A stretch of 64,000 nucleotides of DNA from Parietichytrium sp. I65-24A (taxonomy: Eukaryota > Sar > Bigyra > Thraustochytrida > Thraustochytriidae): the NCBI GenBank assembly GCA_012862575.1, contig BLSF01000004.1, positions 434,001-498,000 of the forward strand, given 5' to 3'. This document shows positions 22,177 through 33,208 of this stretch, piece after piece. Under the pieces are notes generated by a model. The model saw only the letters and a list, made by a program, of their open reading frames with translations, had not been told where the DNA came from and ran no database searches. The position numbers were made by a program, and so were the translations under genes. Position 1 is the first letter of the stretch, and each line of letters opens with the position of its first letter.

Positions 22177-23886
22177 TCAGGTGTACAGTATGCGTATTTC
22201 AGCGCCGGAGGAAGCTTGAGAACGAGTCCAGCCCATCTTCCTCGTCGTCATCCATTCATCATCGTCCTGTTCGTCCTCGATGAGGCAAAACGCTGCTTCC
22301 GAGAAGTCGGACCAGGCACCAAGTAGAACTGGCTGACCTTTGTCTGCAAGCTTCTTACTGGTGTCCAAACCAATCGCGAGCACTGGACCTCGACATCTGT
22401 TGGTGTCATAGAGAGGCTGTTTGAGACCTGGCCCGCACACCATCTGCGTAAAAGCTGGGTCAGTGTTATTTGCCCGACTGAGAGGAACCAATGTGAGGTG
22501 GCGCGCTAGAAGCTTGCGAGGAATACGGCCGCTGTGAGTTGCCCAACATCCCAATTTCGAGCGCAGTGTAGGTTCCCTCAGACACTGGTCTGCGTATAGC
22601 GCGTTCTCACCTCGCAGCTTGAATTCCGTCTCATCCGTAAGCTTAATAATAGCATGATGAAGCATGGTATTACTATCGATTTGAACAGTTTGGCCAAGAC
22701 TTGCGTTCTCGTACCACACGAGACGAAGGAGCTTGCCCACCCATGCATCAGATCGAAGGTAAAGGACGCGAGAGGGAGGACTCTGCCCGTCCTGAAGAAC
22801 CACAGAGGAGATGTCGTCTCGTCCGTTCGAATTATAAAAGAAGAGGTCGTCGGGATGAAGGCCTAAATTTGGCATCAAGACATTTGCCCCCACCCAAAAG
22901 GCGAAGTCGTGCCTTTTCAACGCGAAACTGATGATCGAATACATGGCAAGAATTGGAGAACTTGAGCCATTTGCCCCGACTCGGTCGTTGTGCAGACCAG
23001 CCAACGCTTCCTCGATTAAGATGTAGAGACTCATTTTGTTGAATTGAGCATACCTGGCCAATGAGAAGTAGGTAGCGGTGACCGTCCCTGCTGGAAGCTG
23101 CCAGAGGGATCCAGTTTCAAGTGCACGAGTAGTGCCCTTTGCGCTGACGCGAGTCACTTTTGCGAAGGAGTTCGCGGACACCAGTGCCACAGAGTTCCTT
23201 CGTGGTGGCTCAAAACGAGGCATCGTCCGCTTGCAAATCGACTTGTCCAGTAACCCATTTGAGATAATTCGCATGGAAGTGATGATATGACAACTTTCCG
23301 AAAGCTGAGCATTTGGGTTTTGTGCGGCTTCGCTCCACACGAACGCTTTTCGCCTTCTTGGGTCCAGAACAAGAACACACTCTTCTCTAGGTTCTGGTTC
23401 TGGCCAAGGCTCGCTTCCCAGTGCCCTCAAGAACGCTCCTGCGCTTTTGTCTGCTTTGTGATATACCTCGTTACCAGCTAAATAACTTGTGAAGGTCTCG
23501 TTTGCCTCGCGGCTTCTTTCGCTCGTACGGTGGCGCCAGTTGATAGTTCGCGGCCCCGAGCCATCTTCGGGGCTTTTCTGCCAAGCTGCGTAACCATCCG
23601 CTTCCACAGGCGCTGATGGAGTCTCACTACTCGAAGATGGAACGAGAATCTCTTCCTGCACAAAATCGGTCTCCCCACTGGGAGACCACCTTTCCGGCCA
23701 TGCCCATTTCACTCCTTCGGGATCCTGCAGCGCTCCGGATTTTCTGTACACTGACGCAAGGAACGCTACAAAGGTGAACACCAAGAAAAGCAGACCCCAC
23801 CTCAGTGCCGGGCTGCAAAGCACGGACTGGGCGGTGTGCTTTTCTTTTCTTTTCTCTGGAAGCTGTTCCACTTCTTTTGCCGCCAT
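22177..23886 (-). CDS. Type II membrane protein, possible Golgi glycosyltransferase
   Basis: 569 residues from the ATG at 23886, which has a good context; the frame runs to 24057 only through a TTG. A short basic cytosolic tail, one helix at about residues 28-47 (LRWGLLFLVFTFVAFLASVY), a stem region and a luminal domain give the layout of a Golgi enzyme. The domain contains ARYAQFNKMSLYILIEEALA, then SFALKRHDFAFWVGANVLMPN, DDISSVVLQDG, SRVLYLRSDAWVGKLLRLVW and a late MVCGPGLKQPLYD. Order and spacing recall nucleotide-sugar transferases such as GT34, where DFAFW-GAN would stand in place of the usual W-DxD motif. If so, a metal-binding acidic residue is replaced and activity is uncertain. The end is acidic (EDEQDDDEW). 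Family assignment is tentative; the single-pass topology is clearer. Confidence 0.75.
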   Translation of the reverse strand: MAAKEVEQLPEKRKEKHTAQSVLCSPALRWGLLFLVFTFVAFLASVYRKSGALQDPEGVKWAWPERWSPSGETDFVQEEILVPSSSSETPSAPVEADGYAAWQKSPEDGSGPRTINWRHRTSERSREANETFTSYLAGNEVYHKADKSAGAFLRALGSEPWPEPEPREECVLVLDPRRRKAFVWSEAAQNPNAQLSESCHIITSMRIISNGLLDKSICKRTMPRFEPPRRNSVALVSANSFAKVTRVSAKGTTRALETGSLWQLPAGTVTATYFSLARYAQFNKMSLYILIEEALAGLHNDRVGANGSSSPILAMYSIISFALKRHDFAFWVGANVLMPNLGLHPDDLFFYNSNGRDDISSVVLQDGQSPPSRVLYLRSDAWVGKLLRLVWYENASLGQTVQIDSNTMLHHAIIKLTDETEFKLRGENALYADQCLREPTLRSKLGCWATHSGRIPRKLLARHLTLVPLSRANNTDPAFTQMVCGPGLKQPLYDTNRCRGPVLAIGLDTSKKLADKGQPVLLGAWSDFSEAAFCLIEDEQDDDEWMTTRKMGWTRSQASSGAEIRILYT

Positions 23887-24611
23887 TCTCGCTCGCCCCG
23901 TTCCTGAGTTTACACCACGTCTCCACGCCGCATCAGTTTCTTCGGTTCGGGCCGCACTTTCTTTCTGACTTTTTCTTCTGACTTGTCTTTCTCTCGGCCC
24001 GAGCGCGTCGTCTGACTTGTGAAGAAAGAAGGCTCTTTGACCTTTGCAATGTATCAAACTCGAGACGCATGCACACTGGCTGTGATGACAGGCCGGATGG
24101 ATTTAGCATTGGATAAGCTTTAGCGTACAAGTACACGACACAGAGAGCGGAGAGAGAGGCTCAAAGCTCGAGGGTCGGCTCTTCTAATAGTGCTAGTTTC
24201 TGCCAATTCTATCCTAACAGCGGCCAATTGGTTGGGTATGATGAAATGGAACCGCTTCGCGACTGTGGAAACGAGAAAAGATGGAGACCTGGCTGTGACA
24301 AGCTTTCTGCCATGACACGAAAAAGGGTCAAGGTGAATTTTGAAGGGGCCAGCAGATACCCAACCTCACCTCAGAGCAGGAAGGAAGGAAAAAAGGTTGG
24401 GAGAATATTCCGGAAAGTAGAAAACAAGGAAAACATGGTGTACATAATCAAAAAGGCAAAAGAAGGTTTTCACCACGCAAGCAAACTGAACGCCGTCTGC
24501 TGCGCACAATCAATGCAAGCAATGCGGTATACTGCGGCTTCGGTACAGCCGCTCCAGTCAATACAGAAACTACAATACTAATCGGAATGGAAGGGATGGA
24601 GCGGTGGCATT
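23887..24611. other. Noncoding leader and intergenic region
   Basis: Holds the 5' leader and promoter of the minus-strand glycosyltransferase-like gene and the 3' side of the minus-strand J-protein gene. A + strand frame at 24228-24581 shows no domain. Nothing else is supported. Confidence 0.5.
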
Positions 24612-25307
24612 TCACTTGGAGTCCCAGAAAGGTCTCTGACCACCGCCAGCTGTCTGCGCAGTTCGTCTGGGTCGCTCGGAGTGAATGCCTTCGTCCTCAT
24701 CGTCTTCTTCGTCCAACGTACGCTCGCGCTGTGCCTGGAATATCTGCGACGCTGTCGACACTATTGAGCCCATTGTTTCTAGATTTTTTGCCCAGCCTTG
24801 TAGCCGTGATCTTGGTGGTGATTCATCGCTTGAAGAAGAGCGGGGTTCGCGCTCGCTCGACCGGGAGCGCGACGAGCTCCACAGTCCGTCCACAAAGAGA
24901 ACAGCGGACGCTAAAGAATGCAAAAAGTTCTCTCTGTGTTCAAATTCGATTCCCTGCTCCCTGCCGTACTGCTGCATCGCCTCTGCAAACATTTCGAATG
25001 CCTGCTCGACCGTCAAATCCACAGTGGCCCTGTTAGGATCCCCTGGCTGCGTTCCGCGTTTGGAGCGGATGTCATAATCACGCTTTTTCGCCGGGTCGCT
25101 CAAGGTGTCGTACGCCTCTGCAACGCGCTGAAAGGCTTCAGTCGCTTGTGGATGTCCAGATTTGTCTGGATGGCATTGCATGCTCCGCTTCAAGTACGCT
25201 TTCCGCAAGTTCGAGCTGGACGCATCTTCGAACGTGCACCCGAGAATCTCATACAGCGATCTCGCGCGCAGAATCTCATCGATCGGTGTATTCCCCGCTC
25301 CCGCCAT
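24612..25307 (-). CDS. Small J-domain (DnaJ/Hsp40) protein
   Basis: Co-chaperone that should stimulate an Hsp70 ATPase. 231 residues from the ATG at 25307; the frame extends upstream through a repeat that belongs to the leader. The J domain covers about residues 16-85: SLYEILGCTFEDASSSNLRK, then KRSMQCHPDKSGHPQATEAF with the essential HPD, then AYDTLSDPAKKRDYD. No Gly/Phe, zinc-finger or CTD region follows, so it is a class C J protein. The middle (TVEQAFEMFAEAMQQYG) is helical. A Ser/Arg/Glu-rich segment and an acidic stretch (TLDEEDDEDEG) lead to the C-terminus FWDSK. No signal peptide or membrane segment is seen, which suggests cytosol or nucleus. Confidence 0.92.
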   Translation of the reverse strand: MAGAGNTPIDEILRARSLYEILGCTFEDASSSNLRKAYLKRSMQCHPDKSGHPQATEAFQRVAEAYDTLSDPAKKRDYDIRSKRGTQPGDPNRATVDLTVEQAFEMFAEAMQQYGREQGIEFEHRENFLHSLASAVLFVDGLWSSSRSRSSEREPRSSSSDESPPRSRLQGWAKNLETMGSIVSTASQIFQAQRERTLDEEDDEDEGIHSERPRRTAQTAGGGQRPFWDSK

Positions 25308-25323
25308 CCTTCTCCTCTCTCCT

Positions 25324-25361
25324 CTGCTATGCTCTGCTCTGCTCTGCTCTGCTCTGCTCTG
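25324..25361. repeat. TCTGC pentanucleotide repeat in the J-protein leader
   Basis: About seven units of TCTGC starting only 17 bp upstream of the J-protein ATG, so almost surely inside its 5' leader (as GCAGA on the mRNA strand). Confidence 0.9.
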
Positions 25362-25465
25362 TACCACCAAATGTCGCAGTCGCCAAAGGCACACAACTCC
25401 AATTTATTAACTCCCACTCCGCTTTTCACGCTTCTCCAAACCCACTCAGATCTGCTTCTGCTTCT

Positions 25466-25525
25466 TCCTTTCTTTCTTTCTTTCTTTCTTTCTTTCTATA
25501 TTTCTTTCTTTCTTCCTTCCTTTTT
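25466..25525. repeat. TTTC microsatellite
   Basis: Roughly a dozen TTTC units with a few interruptions. Simple sequence about 160-220 bp upstream of the J-protein start. Confidence 0.9.
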
Positions 25526-28500
25526 CCCACACCGACGATCGTGTCCGCTGCTCCGTTACAGCGCCGAGGACTCCGCTCCTTCCTTCTCCTTCTAGTGCTC
25601 TCCTTCCCTCTCCTTTGCACTGTTCGCCCAGTCCTCGCACGCCGTAGGGTTAGCTACTGCAACCTGCTACCACCTGCCCACGTCCATGGTTAGGACTGAG
25701 TAGGACCGGTAAGGCTTGGGTTGAAAGTTGGAACTTTTTTTGTCTAGTAGCAGTGGGTGTAGGAGAAAGAGTAGGCGATCGTGATGTGGGAGATGTGAGT
25801 ACTAATCGGAAAGGGGCTTCTCCGTTATTGGACTTTGATAGGAGATTGGGTAGCTATCTAGGAGCGTAATGGATTTCATGCATGCTTTCGAGCGTTGGCG
25901 ACTAGGCTTTGTTATCAAAGGGGTACTGGTTCGGTACATGTATAACGCAAACTAGCGTATGCTATAACGTGCGAAACGCGGTGCGTTCTGATAGGAATTG
26001 TATTCTTCAAATATATTCGAGTATTTACTGATATTTTGGAGGATGTAGTGCTATTTATGCGTGCGTAAGAGTTCCAGAGTCTTGGAGGGGAGAAGGGGAG
26101 AACAGTTCGCCAAAGCCACAGATTTCGAAGCGATGTTCGATAACTGGAATGGATTTGTCTCGCGGCCATTATCTTTGATGATCTCATTTTGAATTTATCA
26201 ATTACGAATTCGCCGAGCTCTCTCTTGCGTATCCTTTCTCGCCAGCCTCACCTTGGTCACCCTGAGGACAGTCAAAAGATGTCGAAAGAGACCATATCTA
26301 TTCCCCCCGCTTTGCGCATTTTGAGATCTTGAAAACCCGGATTCTCAATTTGCGATGCACAGCATAGCACTCGACATAGCTGCCCTACGTGCAATTCAAA
26401 TCTGGGGAACGCTTTTCGGGTAAGTGACTCTTAAGAAGGGGGTGCCTTTGTTTGCATTTTTGTCCGTAGTTTGACTTTTGGCTGCACGTGTCCGCGCGTA
26501 CTGCTTCCGCTGTTGTACAGATTGCAGTAACAGGAGACCGTAAGTATCTGGACCAGCCGCGGCGTTGGTGCGGCCACGAACTTGGATTCATTTCATCTCT
26601 GAAGAGGAGGGCTTTGAAAAGTGAAGTGTTAAAAAGCGGAGCACGTGAGGAGACTTTGGCACAACTTGACGGTGTGTGAAGACAAGTGCATCTTGTTTCG
26701 CGTCTGATTTCGAAATTTTGACTGGGGAAAAAGAAGGAGGCATACTCTTGCGCTTGCGAAGGTTCGTGGCCCTGACGATTGGGATTCGTGCGTGCTGTCG
26801 ATGAGACAGAGCCCAAGTGTTGTTACATAACGGGAAGACTTGAAGGCTGCTCGATAACAGGTATTGGCGGCCTACGTCAAGAATAGTGCCAAGTTCGTTG
26901 CACGAGCAGATACTTCTCCGTCCTGGAAGGAGATCTGGGCCTCGGGTCAAAACTAAGCGGCAAGCGTACTGTGCTAAAGTATGGAGAATCATTGGTCACG
27001 GAATCTGTTATTGTTGTGACCAATCCTTTGACTGCAGGACTTTCAGGACGTCATTCGAGCTTACTTCTCTCTCGCTTCTCTTCTGTTGAGAACCTCGCTG
27101 GGTTTTGTCACGGTGGACGAACGACGCGCTAAAAGCATCTGCTTGCGCTGTCATCGATCCACCGGTCAGGCCAGGATCCTCCTAGTGGCTTCCACAGCTG
27201 GACGTGAAAAGGACTTGGCAGCCAGTTGTTTTCTGCTTCTCTATATATCCTTGCAAAGACAGCCAGGTGTGCCCCTCTCTGCTCGCAGTCAAGTGCGGTC
27301 AAGGGAGTGCGACAGCTCCGCGGAAAAGAGACGGGGGCTTGCGCAGACCAGCGAACGGCAGAGGGGATAAATTTTGTCTTCACTTGCTGTTGCCTGGTTT
27401 TTTGTTCTGGTGGACGGGAAATCACTGTCAAGTAGCGTGGAGGAACATTGTTTGTCCTCTTTCTTCGTACTCTTTCCTACTTTTCTTTACTGCCTCCACT
27501 GCCCGCGCTGTTGCTGTCTGCAAAGAGTATTGCAGCGTTGGCGTAAAGAGCATTTACAGGTGTAAGCAGTCGTAGCAAGCTGTGAAAACAAGTTTTCCTG
27601 GCTCTGCCTACACGGAGATAGAGTTTTTCCGAAAGAAGACTCAAAAACTCGAGTGCCAGGCTTGCTTTCATCCTTGTGAGTCGTTCGTTGCACACGCACT
27701 TGCCCACTCGCCGCTTGAATACGAAGACCTTGGTCGCCGCAGATTCCAGTCTCGTCTCTGCTGTCGTGCCGCATTTCGCCCCGGCATCCTCTCTCCTTCC
27801 CTCCCTCCCTCCTTCCTTCCTTATAACTCTTTGAACAAAGGATACAGCACATTTCACTGGCGCCTGGTGCCAGGTGTCCCGGAACGAGTTGAGCGCAAGA
27901 TCTTCCGGGAGGTAGGGAAAAAACAGGGTATCTTATAGTTTACGGTGAGTGCAGGGTAGCACTCGTTGCCGAGGCTCAATTTACGGAGCAGGGGTCAGGT
28001 TATAAATCAGTTCAGGAAATTCAAACCTTGCTACTGCGCAGCTAGTCGTCGGCGCAGTGCACGTTCAGGGTCAGGCTAGTCGACGATTGGCAACTGGCAG
28101 TCGAACTGGCGCAGGCTGAGTGCTGATCCAGGCATAAAAGGTCTCGGTCGTCCGATTCTTTGTTTGTTTGCTTGCACGCTTGTCTCTTTTCACCCCATCG
28201 GACGGACCCCGACGAGGAGTGCCCGGCCGGAGGAAAGAGAGAGAAGGCGACACGACAGCTCATCTCAAGCGTTTCCCCGCCTGACGCGTGCATCGCGGTG
28301 AGCTTCCGAGCTTCCGAGCGGCAGATTGCTGTTCTCAGGCGCGCTGCTCGACATATAGTGGCTGTCTCGTTGCTCTCTGTTGTTCACCCCTCTTTCATTT
28401 TTTACTTTCGCGTATTCCGGGAAAAGTTGAAATTTGGAGGTCTCAGCGAGAAGGCTATCTAGCGAGCTGGCTGTTAGTGCCATCTTGAAATTGTGCAAAC

Positions 28501-29491
28501 GTCAATCAATCCACGATAGAAAGTGGCTACCGCGCAGGGTATCTTTTGCCTGACTCGCTCGACTCGGAGGTGCTTTTGAATTGACGGACAGACATCTAGA
28601 CAACAAAAAGCCGCCGCCTGCCGCTGCAACCACGAACTCCCAGTCAAACACTCACACTGCCAGCAACCACTCGTCCACTCATCCATCCGTCACGCACTCT
28701 ACGAACGACGAGCTTCGTTCTCAGACGTCCGTCATTCATTCATTTCATCTATCCATTCACTCATTCATTCACACATTCCTGACTCTCCGAGCCACGTCTC
28801 TACGGCGCAGCTAAGCAACCGGGCAGGACAGCCCTTCCGGACGTCAGGAAGGTAGTTGGCGGTACGAAGCGGTACGAAGCGGTAGTTGGTCTAACGCTCG
28901 ATACGGACGGTAGCCGCGTGGGGATCCACACAGCAATTCGCTAGCTAGGGAAAAAAGCTTCCGGGCCCGGACTTGCATATTGATTCACACCAGAAGCGAT
29001 TCTAAATCTGTGGACGTTCAGGCTTCAGGGGGAGCTCTTTCTTAGACGCGGTGGTCAGGGCCTCTGTAGCTGTTGGCCGCAGGCACAGGCGCAGCGCGCG
29101 TACTCCGAGAGGCTCTTCTGCCCGCAGAGGAGGGCGAGTTGGAGCGAGCAGGAAGAAAAGTTCCCTCGCTGCCTGCTCGAGTGAGTGAGCACGAGCGAAC
29201 GAGAGAGCTTGTACTTTGGCACATCAGCGACTTTGTGCCCGGAAGCGCGCGGCTCGAGCCCGGTAGTGGCGAGCGGTAGGACAACGTGCCTAGGGAGGCA
29301 GCGCGGTCTTCCCGTAGCCTCGCGAATAAAAATCCATTTTTGTTTCCACCGCTCTCCTCGTGAGTGTTCAGCGCCTGGAAATCTGAGCATTTCGGAGAGA
29401 GCAAAATCGTTGACTGAGCGAGAGACTGCTTTTGCAAGCGCTGGCTTTAGAGAAAGACACAAAAGGTGATAGAAGAGAGGAATAAGCACAC

Positions 29492-32400
29492 ATGGCAGCC
29501 GTTCTCGTGGCGCGGAGACGCGCAGAGCTGGAGGCAAGGCGATTAGATTCTGATGGATTGAGCGCGTATGAAATCCTTGGGATGCCATCGCCTCGGTCTG
29601 CGTCGTCGATCAAGAACGCCGCAGCTGATGATGAAAGGAGCGAGTCAAGAGCCACTGCGACAAAAGGGCAGGAATCTGAGCAGCATGGCGGCTCATCGGG
29701 CGTATCTAGCGCTGTGGTGGCCTCTCAGGCTGTCGCGGATGATGATACCGAGACAAGTTCAGAAAAGACAGAGTCGGAATCGCTTGCTAAGAGGTTTCGC
29801 CGACAGCTAGATTTCTGGAAACGTAGCAGAGAGCTCGTGGCCGATGGTGGCCAGAGAGCCGAGGCTAAAGTGCGAGAGGCCTTTGCGACAGTTGCGACGG
29901 CAAAAGGCAGGCGAATCTACGATGTTCTTATGACCAATAACAGGCGCACCACTTTCTCGCATGGGGTTAGCGGGATGTTGCTTGGTGAGGATGCGATGTA
30001 TGGAAGAATCACTCGCCCGCTCGTGCGCGCGAGAGGAAGGGTCGATGTGCGCCTGCCCCCTCTCATCCTGGTTGGTATGGAAGGTGAGGGAAAATCTGCG
30101 CTCGCGGAACGAATAGCTCTCCGGCGCGTTTTCCCAGCCCGCGGGACACGGTTTCCACTGAGACTCATGCTACGACAAAGTGCACATGAAAATGTTGCGT
30201 ACGTGCGGGCGATGGACGTCGAGCATGACACGACTATAGAATTACAGGATTCGGTGGCGCCGGAGTCCTCGCTTCAGAAGAAGCAGGGCGAGAGTTTACC
30301 AGCTGAGACTGACGCTGACGAGCAATCTTTTAGCGCTTCCACGGCGCGGCCAATAAGCAAAAATGAATATGTTGTTCGGAATGAGCTTCCGGCAACTATG
30401 GACGCTGAAATATGCGCGCAAGTGGAGAAAATACAATCGATGCTGGAGAAATTGGAAACATCAAAAGCATCAGACGAAGCACACGCTACCGCGAGCAAGG
30501 TGGAGATTCAGGTTGAAATCCGTGCCCCCAACTTGCCAACAGTGGACATCATCGACTTGCCTGGTATTGTACAGTACCCCCTTGCGCCTGCGAAAATCAC
30601 GGCTGACGTTGCTCGGCGCTACTTGACGGAAGAAAAGCAGTGCGTCGCGATTGCTGTTGTGTCGGGATTGTCTCAGAATTCAAAGAACAGTGCAATGTGG
30701 AGAGCCCTTCGCGAGCGCCCTCAACATTCCCAGGCTGGGGCAAATAAGGTGTCCAACCTCATTGTTGCGCTTACCATGGTCGACAAGGCGGAGGATACAC
30801 AAAACCTTGCATCGCGCCTTTCTTCCCGTACAGACTTGCCCGCCGATACAGGGCCCGCCCAATTGGTTCCGGTGGTCAACTGCTGGGACAACAACATGGA
30901 CGACCGCACTCAGGACACAGACTCGAGCGACCGTGTCTGCGGTGGTTCGGGTACTGGCAGCGAAAGCGGTGCCAGCCAGACGCAACCACTTGCGCAGCCT
31001 GTAGTCGAGGCGAGACCAGAGAGCGAACAGGACCAGGAAGACGAACCCGATAACAGTGAGGACGCGAAGGACTGGTCAAAGTTTGGGGACGGATTCAAGC
31101 GGGAGGCGTCTATATTGCTTGAACTGTGCCAGAAGCATGGGGTGGACTATAGTCCGGAGACCATGGGAATCACCGGAGTAATGGTCGCGCTTGATAACAT
31201 ATTTCACAGACACATTTTGGAACACTGGGTGGCAACAGACCAGCTCAGGTGTGACACCGAAAAGAAATATGTAGTGGCAGAAAAGAAGAAGTTGGGTCGT
31301 GAGCCTTCCACAGTGACGTGGGCCGCTGTGAAGGTTGAGCTGGAGAAAGGTCAGCGCCGATTTTTGGAACACGATACCGATGAGCTCATCGAGCGCGAAG
31401 CTGAGCGGCTTCGTGCAAGCTACCGCGTCCCGAGTACAGCATCCAATTGGTCGCTTCTGCAGAGAGCCAGGTGGAAGCTTTTGATGAAGGAAGGGCTCCA
31501 TCAGAATGGGAGATCTTATGCTTTGTTGCATGAACAGCTGGATCGGGTGTGGGACGACATGGAGTCGCTCTTTTTCGCTAAGGCTGTGATGGAATCTCAA
31601 CCTCCGGTGCTCCTGCAGCGCTTCTCAGAGATTGTTGCATATCTGTTGAGCTTTTACAAGGAGGTGTACGAGCAAGAGTTGCCGGCTATGCGCGAGCGAA
31701 TGATATCAAAGGTGGAGCAGCTGTTGGAAGGTACTTTTGCAGATTATGAGGAAAGAATTGACTGGGACGGTCTTTTCACGACTTGGGCGCTGAGAGCAAT
31801 CGTGGAGGTTGCAGATGCTCACGTGAAAGGACTCTTTCAATTGAAAATCCAGTATTTCCGGAAGATTGAACAGGAGCTGGGCGAAAAATCTTTTAACGAA
31901 GACGAGGAAACTACGTTGCGACGATTGGATCTGGATAAACGAACTTCGTCTTTGGACCAACTTGAGCGTGTTTTAAAGCCGCTTTTGAAGGAGCTTGGCC
32001 CGCTGCACCTCTCCGTTGTATCCTCACATCAGCAACAACAATCTAAAAGCAACATGTCTTCTGCAGCTTCCGTTTCCTCCGCTTCTTCATCGCGGAAGGA
32101 AGAGAAAGAACGACAGCCAAGACACGGCAAGGAAAGGGACAACAGCTCGGCCGTTGCGTCTGGGAGAGATCGCAAACCGGCGGGTCACGGAGAGCGAGGC
32201 ACTAGCGGGAAATCCAAGGACGGCTCAGAGCAAGCGGAGCCGAGCGAGAACGATCGGAACGCTCGCAACCGACGCCGCGGGGGGGACAATCACAGTCAGC
32301 ACCTGCAGCAGCAGCAGACTCAACACCACCAACAGGATCAACAGCAAATGGCCCCTCAAATCTTACACCAGCAACATCAGATGCTCTTGCAGCAGCACCA

Positions 32401-33208
32401 GGCTGTTTCCGAGCTGTCTCCGCTGGCGTCAGCATATGCGCCGCAGAGCACCTATGGGCAAGCAGCCGCTGGTGCAGAGAACAGTGGCAGCGGTCGGAGC
32501 GCATTCCCGACAGTGAGTATTCCAAATATTTGGGGGAGTGGTGCGTCTTTCCAATTTACACCGACCTCGACCAACTCGCCCGGGCCGGAGGATTCGCCAG
32601 GGTTCTCGCCGTCTGGGTCGCTGAGGTCGCCATTCCAATTGTATGGCTCTGGGACGACGTCATACTTTGGCCACCATCGCGCCGAGGACGAGTCAGAGGG
32701 TGATCGCTGGCCGGGTGATTCGACGCCGTTCTCGGTGCGGTCCTCGGGCCAAATGCAAGGTGTGGCAGCTCCGCTGTCCAGATCGGCATCGACTGGCCAC
32801 TCACAAGATCTTCATACTAGTTCATACTACATGTCTTCTTCGTCACCTTTCGCGGCGGAGCACAGCCCATCCTCGTTCTCGTCGTTGGGTTCCCCGGCTT
32901 CAAATGTGTGGAATGTCGGCCCGCCGCCAGGATTTGTGTACGGTCAAGCACAGTCTGAACTTTCCCCGCATCGGGGAGCTAGGCAACCATTGAGTTCGTC
33001 CATGCAGCGGCATCTTCAACAACAGCAGCAGCAACAACAACAACAGATGAACGCGTTTACGCAGCACCAACAACAGCCTTCTTCCCAAACACAGCGCTTC
33101 CACCCGTATTCTTCTTCAGCCTCGCAGCAGAAGGCGCAACAGCAGGCAGACTCACAGCAACATCAGCAACGCTCGCAATCATCGCATTTCGCGCCTAACC
33201 GACGATAG
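29492..33208 (+). CDS. J-like domain fused to a dynamin-like GTPase with Gln-rich tail
   Basis: Large GTPase, 1238 residues, one exon, ATG at 29492. Dynamin-superfamily motifs: G1 GMEGEGKS at residues 195-202, G2 region RGTRFPLRLML, G3 DLPGI at 355-359, G4-like TMVDKAE at 428-434 where the usual TKxD has M in place of K. The G domain carries an acidic coiled-coil insert between G2 and G3 and a low-complexity insert after G4. Helical stalk-like sequence follows to about residue 835. The N-terminus resembles the first and last parts of a J domain: AYEILGMPSP at 25-34 and REAFATVATAKGRRIYD at 128-144, split by a low-complexity stretch and without HPD. The last 400 residues are disordered, Ser/Gln-rich, with a run of nine or ten Gln near 33018-33047. 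No PH domain or transmembrane segment is seen. Membrane remodelling is the family role; the exact job here is unknown. Confidence 0.9.
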   Translation: MAAVLVARRRAELEARRLDSDGLSAYEILGMPSPRSASSIKNAAADDERSESRATATKGQESEQHGGSSGVSSAVVASQAVADDDTETSSEKTESESLAKRFRRQLDFWKRSRELVADGGQRAEAKVREAFATVATAKGRRIYDVLMTNNRRTTFSHGVSGMLLGEDAMYGRITRPLVRARGRVDVRLPPLILVGMEGEGKSALAERIALRRVFPARGTRFPLRLMLRQSAHENVAYVRAMDVEHDTTIELQDSVAPESSLQKKQGESLPAETDADEQSFSASTARPISKNEYVVRNELPATMDAEICAQVEKIQSMLEKLETSKASDEAHATASKVEIQVEIRAPNLPTVDIIDLPGIVQYPLAPAKITADVARRYLTEEKQCVAIAVVSGLSQNSKNSAMWRALRERPQHSQAGANKVSNLIVALTMVDKAEDTQNLASRLSSRTDLPADTGPAQLVPVVNCWDNNMDDRTQDTDSSDRVCGGSGTGSESGASQTQPLAQPVVEARPESEQDQEDEPDNSEDAKDWSKFGDGFKREASILLELCQKHGVDYSPETMGITGVMVALDNIFHRHILEHWVATDQLRCDTEKKYVVAEKKKLGREPSTVTWAAVKVELEKGQRRFLEHDTDELIEREAERLRASYRVPSTASNWSLLQRARWKLLMKEGLHQNGRSYALLHEQLDRVWDDMESLFFAKAVMESQPPVLLQRFSEIVAYLLSFYKEVYEQELPAMRERMISKVEQLLEGTFADYEERIDWDGLFTTWALRAIVEVADAHVKGLFQLKIQYFRKIEQELGEKSFNEDEETTLRRLDLDKRTSSLDQLERVLKPLLKELGPLHLSVVSSHQQQQSKSNMSSAASVSSASSSRKEEKERQPRHGKERDNSSAVASGRDRKPAGHGERGTSGKSKDGSEQAEPSENDRNARNRRRGGDNHSQHLQQQQTQHHQQDQQQMAPQILHQQHQMLLQQHQAVSELSPLASAYAPQSTYGQAAAGAENSGSGRSAFPTVSIPNIWGSGASFQFTPTSTNSPGPEDSPGFSPSGSLRSPFQLYGSGTTSYFGHHRAEDESEGDRWPGDSTPFSVRSSGQMQGVAAPLSRSASTGHSQDLHTSSYYMSSSSPFAAEHSPSSFSSLGSPASNVWNVGPPPGFVYGQAQSELSPHRGARQPLSSSMQRHLQQQQQQQQQQMNAFTQHQQQPSSQTQRFHPYSSSASQQKAQQQADSQQHQQRSQSSHFAPNRR
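33018..33050 (+). repeat. CAA/CAG run encoding polyglutamine
   Basis: Mixed CAA and CAG codons give about ten consecutive Gln residues in the disordered tail of the dynamin-like protein. More Gln clusters lie at 32305-32400 and 33070-33180. Mixing of codons suggests selection on the protein rather than simple slippage. Confidence 0.85.

Larger units (their letters stand above)
25308..29491. other. Gene-poor region, 4.2 kb, no supported gene
   Basis: Divergent spacer between the J-protein gene (-) and the J-like/dynamin gene (+). Contains a TCTGC repeat (25324-25361), a TTTC microsatellite (25466-25525), a pyrimidine tract near 27788-27820, two GGTACGAAGC copies near 28860-28885 and ATTC-rich DNA near 28735-28775. 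Frames of up to 225 codons overlap one another on both strands without domain support. Confidence 0.5.

Noticed and set aside
25148-25693. Plus-strand open frames of 181-225 codons
   Set aside because: They run antisense through the J domain and then through the TCTGC and TTTC repeats; the Ser/Phe/Leu strings are repeat translations.
26385-26992. Two overlapping minus-strand frames of 134 and 143 codons
   Set aside because: They occupy the same DNA in different frames, neither with recognisable sequence, in a gene-poor region.
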